This document shows, piece after piece, positions 19,295 through 28,516 of a stretch of 64,000 nt of DNA (the first letter of the stretch is position 1; every line of letters begins with the position of its first letter). The DNA is from Sphingobacterium zeae (GTDB lineage Bacteria > Bacteroidota > Bacteroidia > Sphingobacteriales > Sphingobacteriaceae), in NCBI RefSeq assembly GCF_030818895.1, contig NZ_JAUTBA010000001.1, positions 4,774,001 to 4,838,000 on the forward strand, read 5' to 3'. The notes beneath the pieces are model-generated. The model was not told the DNA's origin, did not search any database, and saw only the letters and a list, made by a program, of their open reading frames with translations. Position numbers and translations under genes: made by a program.

Positions 19295-20452
19295 TCAATA
19301 TACCGAAACATCATCGGCTAGTTCCTCTTTCTGCACAAGCTTCCGTAGACTCTTCAAAAATGTCTCCGCGTGATTTATGGTGAAACAGAGCGGCGGTAAT
19401 AGTCGGAGGGTATAGCGTCCTGCATATCCTGTAAAAATCTTTTCAGAAAACAAAAGTTCTTCCCGTAGGTGTTGAATATCGTTTTCAAACTCTACGCCAA
19501 TCATCAATCCTTGCCCCCTCACTTCACTTACGCCATGAATTTTTCTTAATTCTGTCAACAGAAATTCACCTACAGCTGCGGCATTATCAATTAATTGCTC
19601 TTTTTGGATGACATCAAGTACAGCCAGTGCCGCCGCGCAAACCACATGACTACCGCCAAAAGTAGTGCCCAATTGCCCCATGACCGGCTTTATTTTAGGC
19701 GAAATAATTGTCGCCCCCATCGGGAGGCCATTTGCAATCCCTTTGGCCACCGTAATTAAATCGGCTTCTATCCCAGCATGCTGATGTGCAAAGAAACGTC
19801 CCGTGCGCCCATACCCGCATTGAATTTCATCCAAAATAAGCATAGTCCCAGTTTTCGTGCAGATTGCTCTTACTTCCTGTAAGAAACTAGGACTTGCCCG
19901 ATGAATCCCCCCGACACCTTGAATAGGTTCAATGATCACAGCACAATATTCTTCGGTTTCCAATTGTTTTTTCAAACTGGAGATCTCATTGAAGGGTGTA
20001 AAAACAAATTGTTCACTGTCATTTAATGGTGCACGAATCGACCGGATATCCGTTGCCGAAACCGCGGCTGAGGTTCTCCCATGAAACGCATTTGACATCG
20101 CCAATACTTTCCTCCTTCCCGTATGGAACGAAGCTAACTTCAGTGCATTTTCATTTGCTTCAGCCCCCGAATTACTGTAAAAAACAGCATATGTAGGATA
20201 ACCACAGGCATTACCTAAGCGCTCGGCCAAACGATCCTGAAGATCGTTTGTAACTGCATTTGAATAAAATCCGATCTTATTCATCTGTTGTATAGTTTCT
20301 TCAACAACATGCGGATGGCTATGCCCGACAGAAATAACGGCATGACCACCATAGAGATCTAAATAGGCCTGCTGCTGTTTATCATAGACAAAGCAACCAA
20401 GGGCTCGTTCTATTGCAATATCAACTTTCTCAAAAACGGGAAATGGTTTCAT
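19295..20452 (-). CDS. Class-III aminotransferase, acetyl-/succinylornithine aminotransferase-like
   Basis: 385 residues of the PLP-dependent class III family: SNSGAEANENALKLA (93-107) for phosphate binding, D208 in LILDEIQCGYGRTG, and the Schiff-base Lys237 in VAKGIANGLPMGA. The N-terminal YLDLYGGHAVISVGHSHP stretch is characteristic of Bacteroidota ArgD. ArgD interconverts N-acyl-glutamate semialdehyde and N-acylornithine in arginine synthesis. No other arg gene is nearby and a MocR regulator is transcribed divergently 218 bp away, so it may instead be a catabolic ornithine- or omega-amino-acid-type enzyme under that regulator. Confidence 0.85.
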   Translation of the reverse strand: MKPFPVFEKVDIAIERALGCFVYDKQQQAYLDLYGGHAVISVGHSHPHVVEETIQQMNKIGFYSNAVTNDLQDRLAERLGNACGYPTYAVFYSNSGAEANENALKLASFHTGRRKVLAMSNAFHGRTSAAVSATDIRSIRAPLNDSEQFVFTPFNEISSLKKQLETEEYCAVIIEPIQGVGGIHRASPSFLQEVRAICTKTGTMLILDEIQCGYGRTGRFFAHQHAGIEADLITVAKGIANGLPMGATIISPKIKPVMGQLGTTFGGSHVVCAAALAVLDVIQKEQLIDNAAAVGEFLLTELRKIHGVSEVRGQGLMIGVEFENDIQHLREELLFSEKIFTGYAGRYTLRLLPPLCFTINHAETFLKSLRKLVQKEELADDVSVY

Positions 20453-20500
20453 GAATGACTTCGATTAGTAAAACTCAAAAATCAACTTAAATCTCCTTTC

Positions 20501-20536
20501 ATTCCTAGTCCAAGATGGTTATTTATTCCTAGTCCA
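20501..20536. promoter_or_regulatory. Perfect 12-bp direct repeat, candidate MocR operator
   Basis: ATTCCTAGTCCA occurs at 20501-20512 and again at 20525-20536, giving 12-bp identical units with a 12-bp spacer. It lies between the divergent aminotransferase and MocR genes, 49-84 bp before the aminotransferase start. The complementary strand reads TGGACTAGGAAT, with the GGAC core I recall for operators of PLP-dependent MocR regulators such as TauR and PdxR, which also bind direct repeats. Confidence 0.65.
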
Positions 20537-20637
20537 GCCGTCACAGGCAATAAACAAAATAACTCATCTTAAATAGAATAGCGCAGCACTGATCATGCAT
20601 AATCTATCCGATGTATTTTAATCCTGCAGAACAATTG

Positions 20638-20645
20638 TATATTTG
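20638..20645 (+). promoter_or_regulatory. -7 element of the mocR promoter
   Basis: TATATTTG matches TAnnTTTG exactly and ends 25 bp before the ATG. Only a weak T-rich -33 region (ATTTT near 20614-20618) precedes it, which would suit an activated or autoregulated promoter. Confidence 0.5.
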
Positions 20646-20670
20646 AACAATTACCCGATACAATAGCCTC

Positions 20671-22107
20671 ATGCTTAGACCTTGGAATTTAACGATAGAT
20701 ATTGACAGATCCTCTTCAAAAGCGATTTATATCCAAATAGCGGATAACATTTCTGCTGATATACAATCAGGTCGATTGGCGAAGGGAACGGCCTTACCCA
20801 GTAGCAGATCTCTTGCAGCCCAACTAAAATTAAACCGAAACACGGTAATTGATGCCATACAGTTGCTGTTGAGCGAAGGCTGGCTGGTTAGTCAGGCACG
20901 TAGAGGTATATTTGTAGCGGCTCAATTACCTTATGGCTCTAACCTATATGTTGCACAAAAGATCGAATTCTCGGATCATCAGCCCCTTACGCGTATTATA
21001 TTCGATGATGGTAATCCAGACAGCAAGATTGCCCCAGTAGAACAGCTCGGGCGGGCCTATCGTCAGATTTTTAAACGCAGCGCACGTTGGAAAATGATGG
21101 GCTATGCCGATCCCCGAGGACATCTTGATTTTCGGGAAGAAATCGCCAATATGCTCAACATCGAGCGCAACATGCACATTGATAAAAATAACCTATGCAT
21201 CAGTCGTGGAAGTCAAATGGCCATGTACCTGGTCGCTCAATGCCTATTGCAGCCCAATGATTATATTTTTGTGGAGTCTCCTGGATACCATTCAGCCTGG
21301 AAGATCTTTGAAAAAGCCGGCGCGAAATTGATTCCTATTCCCGTAGATACCGATGGTCTTATCGTTGAAGAATTACTACCTCATTTATTGAAAAAGAGCA
21401 ATATTAAGGCGCTATACCTTACCCCACATCGACAATATCCAACCACTGTCACATTAAGCAAAGAACGGAGATCACAATTAATAGTATTATCCAACCAATA
21501 TAACTTTACGATCATTGAGGATGATTACGATTACGAATTTCATTTTGAACGAGTTCCCTATTATCCGCTCGCTTCACAGCAGGAGCTGATCAATACAGTA
21601 TACATTGGTACGCTGAGCAAAGTTGTCGCACCAGCACTCCGTATCGGTTATCTGGCGACAAGAAACGAGCAGTTGCTCCAGCAGATTACCGAACTTCGCT
21701 ACATCATCGATATACAAGGTGACAATATTATGGAGCAAGCTGTACTTGAACTCATTCAGGATGCAACAATTCGTAGACATATTCGAAAAGCAACGCTGCT
21801 TTACAAAAAGAAACGTGATTTTATGATCGCCCAATTGAACAAACATCTGCAGGATCATGTGAGCTATACTTCTCCACAAGGAGGATTGGCGGTTTGGCTA
21901 TCTTTTAAACATCAAATCGACTGGGCATTTTTATTCCAAAAATTAAAGGAAAAATCAGTACATATACCGCATCCCGAAAACTACAGTAGAGAAAATGTTT
22001 TTGGCGGAATACGGCTTGGCTACGGATCCTTATCAGAGGAATTGATCGAAGAAGGACTAATCATTTTGGCTGAACTTTTGGAACAGGCCAAACGCTCCTT
22101 CCGCTGA
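20671..22107 (+). CDS. MocR-family (GntR-type) PLP-dependent transcriptional regulator
   Basis: 478 residues. GntR winged helix at about 15-80 (ALPSSRSLAAQLKLNRNTVI is the recognition region), then a fold-type I aminotransferase domain from about 115 with YIEDDYDYEF-like IIEDDYDYEF near 285-294 and the PLP lysine K317 in YIGTLSKVVAP. MocR proteins use PLP or its amino-acid adducts as effector to switch genes of vitamin B6, GABA, taurine or other amino-acid metabolism. The divergent class-III aminotransferase is the expected target, and the direct repeat between them the expected operator. Confidence 0.93.
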   Translation: MLRPWNLTIDIDRSSSKAIYIQIADNISADIQSGRLAKGTALPSSRSLAAQLKLNRNTVIDAIQLLLSEGWLVSQARRGIFVAAQLPYGSNLYVAQKIEFSDHQPLTRIIFDDGNPDSKIAPVEQLGRAYRQIFKRSARWKMMGYADPRGHLDFREEIANMLNIERNMHIDKNNLCISRGSQMAMYLVAQCLLQPNDYIFVESPGYHSAWKIFEKAGAKLIPIPVDTDGLIVEELLPHLLKKSNIKALYLTPHRQYPTTVTLSKERRSQLIVLSNQYNFTIIEDDYDYEFHFERVPYYPLASQQELINTVYIGTLSKVVAPALRIGYLATRNEQLLQQITELRYIIDIQGDNIMEQAVLELIQDATIRRHIRKATLLYKKKRDFMIAQLNKHLQDHVSYTSPQGGLAVWLSFKHQIDWAFLFQKLKEKSVHIPHPENYSRENVFGGIRLGYGSLSEELIEEGLIILAELLEQAKRSFR

Positions 22108-22406
22108 TTTGAAACACAAAAAGTAGGTAGACTATTTTCCAGTTTGGACGCACTTCATTAGATTAAAATTCGGAAAACATAAATACATTCAATATTTAAT
22201 TTCGCATCCTCAAAACCGTTTAGAAGATTAGTATAGGCAACACGTAAAAAACAGTTAAAAGTGTTGGTAAAAGGTAATTATTTTGTCAAAAATCTTTTTT
22301 TTTACTTACCAATCGCATAAATTAACCGTAGTTTTACAGCTCAAATAGCACAAAGCTATTCCAATTGAATAGCGATACAATAAGAGAGAATGGAGTACAT
22401 TAATTT

Positions 22407-23405
22407 ATGACGGAGAGAATACCCCACAGGCCATATGCCGCAATAACCGGTATTGGCGGATATATTCCACCGAATAAGAGATCAAATACAGATTTAGAAC
22501 AGTTCTGCGATACATCCGATGAATGGATTATCAAACGTACAGGTATTAAGGAACGAAGAATTTTAGAAGAGAATCTTGCCACATCAGATATGGCTGTAAA
22601 AGCGATACAAGATCTGGCAGAACAATATCATAAAAACCTGAAAGAGGTAGATGCGCTCATTGTAGCGACTTCTACACCTGATATGCCGATGCCTGCAACA
22701 GCAAACATCATTTTAGAAAAATTAGGACTTACCAATGTTTGGGCTTTTGATGTTAATGCAGCTTGTTCTGGATTTCTATATGCCCTGGATATGGCTGCTG
22801 CTTTGGTGGAGACAGGGCGTTACAAAAACGTACTTGTTGTCGGGGCCGACAACATCAGTACGTATGTCGATTTAAAAGACCGTTCGACCAATATTCTTTT
22901 TGGTGATGGCGCTGGCGTGATATGGCTTGAACCATCTTTAGAAGGAGGAATTATGGATGCCTATCTATGTAGCAATGGAGCGGGAAAAGAGTTTTTAAAA
23001 ATCGAGGCTGGAGGTTCTTTGTATCCCATCGACAGCAATCTCCCTGTAAACGACAACAGATTTCTGAAGCAAGATGGTAAAACTGTATTCAGACATGCTG
23101 TGCAGTCTATGAGCGATGCGTGTAATACCGTTTTGCAACGCAACAACCTCCAAATTGAAGATATCAATTGGTTAATCCCACATCAGGCTAATCAGCGCAT
23201 CATTGATGCCGTTGGACGTAGTCTTAATATACCAGAAGACAAGGCGTTAAGTAATATCGAATACCTAGGAAATACCATTGCTGCCACGATCCCACTATGT
23301 ATCTGGCAAAACATTAAAAAATTAAATACCGGTGACTTAGTCATGTTAACCGCCTTTGGTGCAGGTTTCTCTTGGGGAGCCAGCATATTTAAATGGATGA
23401 TTTAA
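22407..23405 (+). CDS. fabH: 3-oxoacyl-ACP synthase III family protein
   Basis: 332 residues with the KAS III triad: C120 in VNAACSGFLYA, H259 in LIPHQANQRI and N289 in YLGNTIAATIP. The N-terminus carries the usual GIGGYIPPN. FabH condenses acetyl- or branched acyl-CoA with malonyl-ACP to begin fatty-acid synthesis. This copy stands alone, away from plsX/rpmF or other fab genes, so it may be a second copy with another starter or a role in a secondary product. The 299-bp upstream gap holds no gene; a six-codon frame (22390-22410) overlaps the start as ATGA. A strong terminator follows. Confidence 0.88.
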   Translation: MTERIPHRPYAAITGIGGYIPPNKRSNTDLEQFCDTSDEWIIKRTGIKERRILEENLATSDMAVKAIQDLAEQYHKNLKEVDALIVATSTPDMPMPATANIILEKLGLTNVWAFDVNAACSGFLYALDMAAALVETGRYKNVLVVGADNISTYVDLKDRSTNILFGDGAGVIWLEPSLEGGIMDAYLCSNGAGKEFLKIEAGGSLYPIDSNLPVNDNRFLKQDGKTVFRHAVQSMSDACNTVLQRNNLQIEDINWLIPHQANQRIIDAVGRSLNIPEDKALSNIEYLGNTIAATIPLCIWQNIKKLNTGDLVMLTAFGAGFSWGASIFKWMI

Positions 23406-23447
23406 GCGATCAAAAACTTTAGTCGTCATAAATTCACACTATAATTG

Positions 23448-23482
23448 AATGCCAGAAATTGATAATTTCTGGCATTTTTTTC
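23448..23482 (+). terminator. Rho-independent terminator after fabH
   Basis: AATGCCAGAAATT (23448-23460) pairs with AATTTCTGGCATT (23464-23476) across a GAT loop; a 13-bp perfect stem followed by TTTTTTCTTCTT. It separates fabH from the convergent copper-oxidase gene. Confidence 0.9.
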
Positions 23483-23523
23483 TTCTTCCGAACAAAAAAG
23501 ATTAAATAAGATCTACGACGCTT

Positions 23524-25806
23524 TTAATAATTTAATGACAAGCCCACACCAAAACCCATATCACTATCATAATGCGTTCTAAAGGCCATATTTTTGGTGA
23601 TGACATAGTTTAGCCCCATCATATATTCAAGATCTGAATTGACCATAAAATCACCACGGATCCTTCTGGAGATCGGAATATCTTCACGCATAAGCTGTAA
23701 CCGCACAATACCATCGTGATACACCTCCGCCTGAAAATTAACTAACATCGGTAAAGTATACATAAAACCCAGACTCAAAGCTTTGCGACTATCTTTTTTA
23801 TTAGCCTGTCCAAAAATATTTTTCTCATGTTCATCCTCCCCCATTCGACGATAACGATAATCAAAACCTACAAATGGCATAAACCATTGCATCTTCCCAA
23901 GGTATCTTCCCAGGTGGGTTTCTACTTCATAGCCGTGCATATCGTTGTACCCCAATCGCCATTCGGAACCGAGCTGCCAACGTGCATTCTGAAACATGGC
24001 CTGACCGTCATTTCCATTGGTTGCAAAATCATTTTGCGCCATAAAATGGGTCATATTACTTTCCATTTGCAATTCTTTGTAGGCTTTGGCTTTGTTAGGA
24101 AGATTGGGGTTTTTATAATCATCCACAGCAAACACGCGATTCATCCCAGCCATCATATGATACAGGATATGGCAATGAAAAAACCAGTCCCCTTCTTCAT
24201 TCGCTAAGAATTCGATCGTATCCGTCTCCATGGGCATGATATCCACCACATTTTTCAACGGCGCTTTTGATCCTTTTCCATTTAACAATCTAAAGTCAAA
24301 GCCATGCAGATGTATTGGATGACGCATCATTGAGTTATTATAGATGGTAATGCGCAATACCTCGCCCTTTTTTACAGGTATCTTATCCGTCTCAGAAAGA
24401 ATTTTATTGTCCATGCTCCATACATAACGGCTCATATTTCCCGTAAGCGTAAATTTAAGATCTCGTATCGGCGCTTCTTTAGGCAGTTCAGTCGCTTGAG
24501 GAGATTCCAACATCGCATAGTTTAGCGTGACAATATCGCCCAATGCATTGGCATTATAACGATTGGGATCTTCGTCCATGTTCATTTGTCCATGATTCAT
24601 ACCGCTATGTTTACTGTGATCTTCTTTTTTCTTTCCATCACCTGTAATTTCGGGATACATCACCACATTCATATCCATCTGATTCAGACTCATCTTCATG
24701 CCCATATCATTGAGATCCCCATTCATCTTCATCATATCGTTCATCATCTTCATACCTTCAAAATATTTAAGGCGAGGAAGAGGGGAAATCAACTGTTTGA
24801 TACCATTACCGATAAAATAGCTTGCAGATTGCGTTCGATCTTCTGTTGTTGCTATGAATTCGTAAGCTGTACCTTCATTCGGAATGGTTACAACAACATC
24901 ATAAGTCTCCGATACAGCAATCATTAATCGATCGACCTCCACCGGTACTACATCATTCCCATCATTGGCAACGACGGTAATTTTGCCACCGGCATAACGC
25001 AGCCAAAAATAAGACGAAGCACCACCATTGGAAATTCGTAAACGCACTTTATCTCCTGCTTTTAAACCTTTACCATTCACCGACTTTAAATCTGTAGAAT
25101 GAGACCCGTTCATCAAGACTTTATCATAATACACATCACTGACATCCATCGCGAGCTGACGTTTCCATTCATTCGTAACTTTTGTCTTAAACTTTCCTTC
25201 TTGAATAGCTTCAACGTAAGATTGTGTTGAACCTTTTTTTATCGCGGCCCAATCGTTTGCTGTATGCAGCATCCGCTGAATATTGTCTGGATTGTAATTT
25301 GTCCATTCACTCAATATGACAGGAATCGCGGGTAAATCATCAATTCCTTTGCGGAAAGTCTTATCGTCTGCACGCTTGTTGAGAATCAGGCTACCATACA
25401 TACCAACCTGTTCCTGAAGGCCTGAATGCGAGTGATACCAATGTGTACCGTGCTGGATTATCGGAAAACGATAGGTGTAAGATGAATTTGGTTTTATCGG
25501 CTCCTGCGTCAAATGCGGTACACCGTCTTCTCTGTTCGGCAAAAAAATACCATGCCAATGTAGCGACGTACTCTCCTTTAACTCATTGTGAACTACAATT
25601 TCCGCCGTATCTCCTTCTGTAAAAGTCAAGGTAGGCATCGGAATCTGTCCGTTTACAGCGATTGCCCGTTTTGATTTGCCGGCATAGTTGACAATGGTGT
25701 CCCGTACATACAGGTCATGACGAACCACTTTCTGGGCCAGCACCGTCAGGTGGGCCATCAATAATAAAACAACAGTTAATATATTACTCTTTTTACTCAT
25801 CTTCAT
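23524..25806 (-). CDS. Multicopper oxidase (CopA-like) with C-terminal CopB-like barrel region
   Basis: 760 residues with a signal peptide (cleaved near LAQ, residue 25). Cupredoxin copper ligands: HWHG (83-86), HWYHSHSG (122-129), HPIHLHGF near 498 and HCHILYHMMAGM near 544, giving type 1 and the trinuclear centre. A Met/His-rich stretch around 350-415 (MKMMNDMMKMNG, HSKHSGMNHG) should bind Cu(I). The last ~165 residues, from WQLGSEWRLGYND on, alternate aromatic/polar residues, contain FVGFDYRYRRMGEDEHE and end in an aromatic residue (GVGLSLNY), like the outer-membrane copper protein CopB. The enzyme probably oxidises Cu(I) in the periplasm. It follows the DUF3347 gene by 87 bp. Confidence 0.92.
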   Translation of the reverse strand: MKMSKKSNILTVVLLLMAHLTVLAQKVVRHDLYVRDTIVNYAGKSKRAIAVNGQIPMPTLTFTEGDTAEIVVHNELKESTSLHWHGIFLPNREDGVPHLTQEPIKPNSSYTYRFPIIQHGTHWYHSHSGLQEQVGMYGSLILNKRADDKTFRKGIDDLPAIPVILSEWTNYNPDNIQRMLHTANDWAAIKKGSTQSYVEAIQEGKFKTKVTNEWKRQLAMDVSDVYYDKVLMNGSHSTDLKSVNGKGLKAGDKVRLRISNGGASSYFWLRYAGGKITVVANDGNDVVPVEVDRLMIAVSETYDVVVTIPNEGTAYEFIATTEDRTQSASYFIGNGIKQLISPLPRLKYFEGMKMMNDMMKMNGDLNDMGMKMSLNQMDMNVVMYPEITGDGKKKEDHSKHSGMNHGQMNMDEDPNRYNANALGDIVTLNYAMLESPQATELPKEAPIRDLKFTLTGNMSRYVWSMDNKILSETDKIPVKKGEVLRITIYNNSMMRHPIHLHGFDFRLLNGKGSKAPLKNVVDIMPMETDTIEFLANEEGDWFFHCHILYHMMAGMNRVFAVDDYKNPNLPNKAKAYKELQMESNMTHFMAQNDFATNGNDGQAMFQNARWQLGSEWRLGYNDMHGYEVETHLGRYLGKMQWFMPFVGFDYRYRRMGEDEHEKNIFGQANKKDSRKALSLGFMYTLPMLVNFQAEVYHDGIVRLQLMREDIPISRRIRGDFMVNSDLEYMMGLNYVITKNMAFRTHYDSDMGFGVGLSLNY

Positions 25807-25893
25807 TCACATACTTAATTGGTATTGCGTTACTCATAGGTCATACCCCATACTGGTGGATCGACCTCGAACAATAATTCATAGAGAGGGCGA

Positions 25894-26790
25894 TTAGTTT
25901 AACGTTTCTACAGTACTTCCACAACTGATCATTTGCGCCCCATAGAAAGGATTTTTTATCGCGTTCTCTTTACTGAGCCAATGCGCACCCTTGCCATTAG
26001 CATACATGGGACAATGCTGATAATAAATAGGCCCATCCAATTTACTCACTCTCAGAAGTTCATACAAAGCGTTTGAAAGAGAAGCAAAAGTCACGCGTTG
26101 CTTAGCCACATCTTTATTTTGGGCGATGCCCGATGCATCAGCTGCTAAACTATTCATCACCTTCTTCCAAACCGTATGTTCGGAAGGAGTAAGTTTATTC
26201 ATATCGACGGCCTTTATCGCTTCCTTCAACGCGGTGGCTTTGACTGCAGCTCCCTGTGCATCGGTCTTCACCAAAGCATCTTTTAACCCCAAATAATGGT
26301 TTGCCAACTGGCCAAACGCTGTTTTCTGTATACCAGGCTCTGTTATCTTCGAAGGGTGAACATGGGAAGCATTATCTGTTGTTTGGCCGCCCTGATTATG
26401 CTTATTATGATCGACCTGCTGCTCAGCTCGATTTTTTGATGCTGGTTTTAGCACGCGTTCATATTGCTCAGCTTTAGCCAATTGCGCATAAACATCAGCT
26501 GGAGCCAGGAACTTTTCATTGTCGAAGCCTGCCAATGCTATACGCTTAAGAACTTCATCAGCACTTGTTTTTGAAGGATCATAAGTAATAGATGCTAGTT
26601 TGGATGTCGCATGCCAGTCAACGATCGCATTGTGTCCATCGCTGCCAACTTTTTCAATTATCTTTTTAACAGCCGTAGTGTTTCCTAAGATCTTTACTGT
26701 AGCTGTCTTTGGATTTTTTATTTGTCCATATGTATATTGAGTGGATAGTAATACCGAGATTACCAAACCAAGTAATGAAATTAATTTCAT
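25894..26790 (-). CDS. Exported DUF3347 protein with HMA-like N-terminal domain
   Basis: 298 residues: signal peptide (YTYGQ, about 22), a heavy-metal-associated-like beta-alpha fold at about 28-95 that lacks the CxxC metal site (GNTTAVKKIIEKVG instead), a His-rich linker (VDHNKHNQGG, HVHPSK), and a C-terminal DUF3347 domain with YYQHCPMYANGKGAHWLS and MISCGSTVE. The two cysteines and HC of DUF3347 resemble the copper-binding part of CusB-like efflux proteins. It probably hands copper to the oxidase or an efflux system in the periplasm. Its neighbours in the - strand cluster are a Cys-rich exported protein upstream and the multicopper oxidase downstream. Confidence 0.85.
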   Translation of the reverse strand: MKLISLLGLVISVLLSTQYTYGQIKNPKTATVKILGNTTAVKKIIEKVGSDGHNAIVDWHATSKLASITYDPSKTSADEVLKRIALAGFDNEKFLAPADVYAQLAKAEQYERVLKPASKNRAEQQVDHNKHNQGGQTTDNASHVHPSKITEPGIQKTAFGQLANHYLGLKDALVKTDAQGAAVKATALKEAIKAVDMNKLTPSEHTVWKKVMNSLAADASGIAQNKDVAKQRVTFASLSNALYELLRVSKLDGPIYYQHCPMYANGKGAHWLSKENAIKNPFYGAQMISCGSTVETLN

Positions 26791-26843
26791 GATTATGATG
26801 TGTTGTATATAAATGTATATTGATGAAAATCACGGTACAGCAA

Positions 26844-26863
26844 TCAATGCATGTATGCATTGA
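26844..26863. promoter_or_regulatory. 20-bp inverted repeat upstream of the DUF3347-oxidase genes
   Basis: TCAATGCAT (26844-26852) and ATGCATTGA (26855-26863) form a perfect 9-bp inverted repeat around GT. It lies 54 bp before the DUF3347 start and downstream of the Cys-rich gene. The dyad form fits a dimeric regulator, perhaps copper-responsive; no such regulator gene is in the window. Confidence 0.5.
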
Positions 26864-26953
26864 ATCCGATAGATCCAAAGGGATTTTCATAAGCTAAATA
26901 AATCGGGATTGGGCAGAAAACCTATCTAAAAAGACATAGCATAGGCTATCCGT

Positions 26954-27364
26954 CTATCGTTGAGCAAGCTGAGGGGGCTGCCAAATGGAAAAATATATAT
27001 CTGTACAAAAAGGTTGCTTATAGCGCGCATAGGAGCTTGAAGCGTCGGCATGCGCCGGTAAAATCTGTGGAGCTTCGATTACTGACACAATGAAACTATA
27101 TTGAAAGGAGACACGGCAAGACTTTTCTCCACAGCGCTTACTGCAGTCATCTACCCGATCGTCTGAAGCCGCCGGCTCGGCTCCATCATCGTTACAACAA
27201 TCGACGGTTGCTGTGTCTCTTGTCTTTTGCGTTTCATCAAGACAACATGATTTCTCTTCCTGACTGTTTTTTTCGGACGACGCATGGCAGCCAAATAACC
27301 TATTCGGAACAAAAAAAAGCCCCAGAATACAGATTATAAATACGATGCCGCGTTTTGTCCACAT
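26954..27364 (-). CDS. Cysteine-rich small exported protein
   Basis: 136 residues. The N-terminal hydrophobic segment (GIVFIICILGLFFVPNRLFG) is a signal peptide or anchor, with a cysteine directly after it. The middle part is acidic and carries several cysteines, including CC pairs (SCCLDE, DCCNDD) and CSKRCGEKSC, spaced like metal ligands. I recognise no family. As the first - strand gene of the copper cluster, a copper-sequestering role is plausible. The arrangement resembles small secreted cysteine-rich proteins found beside copper efflux genes, but that is context only. Confidence 0.65.
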   Translation of the reverse strand: MWTKRGIVFIICILGLFFVPNRLFGCHASSEKNSQEEKSCCLDETQKTRDTATVDCCNDDGAEPAASDDRVDDCSKRCGEKSCRVSFQYSFIVSVIEAPQILPAHADASSSYARYKQPFCTDIYFSIWQPPQLAQR

Positions 27365-27511
27365 AACGGATTGAAATTTGCGAAGTAACTATATACGTTA
27401 TTTCTGAAGTAAATGTCGGTAGAATTTTTGAATGAACAATTGTAGTATTTTATTTTTTGTTTATGATATTATAATGAGGCCTATTTTGACCCGCTATTTA
27501 AATACATAAAT

Positions 27512-28318
27512 CTACTTTTCCATTTGTCTAATCCAGTTAAGCATCAGCAGACAGGCAGGCGCATATACACCACCATGGTCGAAGCCCTGCAGCTGATAGA
27601 GTGAGGTTTTTGTATGCCCAACCTGCTTTAATATTGCTGCCAAATGTGCATTTTCCTCGAACCGCGCAGCCATTTCCAATTGTTGATCGCCGGTGATCAG
27701 GAGGATGGGCGGCGCATCTTTACGTACAAATGAAAGTGGTGCAAACTCATCAATCTGAGGGATCACCATCGATTGTCCACGTTCCTTTTTTATTGTATAA
27801 TGTGTATTAGTCTGTCCACTGATTGGCGCCAGGCCTTTTATACGATCTGCATCAACACCAAATTTTTGAAGATATTGCTTATCTAATCCTACCATTAAAG
27901 CCAAATACCCACCCGCCGAATGTCCCGATACATAAATTTTTGAAGGATCTCCACCATAATTGGCAATGTTTGAGAATGCCCAGGCAACAGCTTCTGCAGC
28001 ATCTTCAATATATTCGGGGGCTTTCGCTTTAGGACTTAATCGATAATTGACCGCTATAACCGCCACACCTTTCTCTTTAAGTTCAAGTGGAATAAATTTA
28101 TTCCCCTCTTCTAATCCCCCCCCATGAAACCAAACAATGGTAGCAAAATTTTTACGATCTGTCGGGATATAAATATCCAATTTACAACGTTCTTTCTTAT
28201 AAGAATTCGCCTCGTTAGGTTTGCAATACGCAACATCGGTTGTCGTTTTATAGTGCTGCGCAAAAATCAAACTTGGCGAAAACAGGAAAAACGAGATAAT
28301 AAGGAATTTGAAGGTCAT
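27512..28318 (-). CDS. Exported alpha/beta-hydrolase, esterase/lipase type
   Basis: 268 residues with a signal peptide (LIFAQ, about 21). Oxyanion-hole motif HGGG (65-68), nucleophile S134 in GHSAGG, an acidic residue in LLITGDQQ near 220 and catalytic His in GFDHGG near 248 complete the triad of the acetyl-esterase/BD-FAE-like branch. It should cleave short-chain acyl or feruloyl-type esters in the periplasm or outside. It stands alone, 147 bp upstream of the Cys-rich gene on the same strand, and is divergent from the SRPBCC gene. Confidence 0.88.
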   Translation of the reverse strand: MTFKFLIISFFLFSPSLIFAQHYKTTTDVAYCKPNEANSYKKERCKLDIYIPTDRKNFATIVWFHGGGLEEGNKFIPLELKEKGVAVIAVNYRLSPKAKAPEYIEDAAEAVAWAFSNIANYGGDPSKIYVSGHSAGGYLALMVGLDKQYLQKFGVDADRIKGLAPISGQTNTHYTIKKERGQSMVIPQIDEFAPLSFVRKDAPPILLITGDQQLEMAARFEENAHLAAILKQVGHTKTSLYQLQGFDHGGVYAPACLLMLNWIRQMEK

Positions 28319-28516
28319 ATAAATCGTATTTAAGTCTTACATCTCTTAAAGGTAACAAACTTTAAGAGAAACCGTTTGATTGCACTAAAATAAGTTCACA
28401 TTTTACCCTCTTTATTATATCTTGACAATTATCTAGAAACAGATATAACAAAACACAAATTTCCCTGTTATTAACGTAAAAAACATGTATTAACATAGAA
28501 AACAAAGTCACATTAT

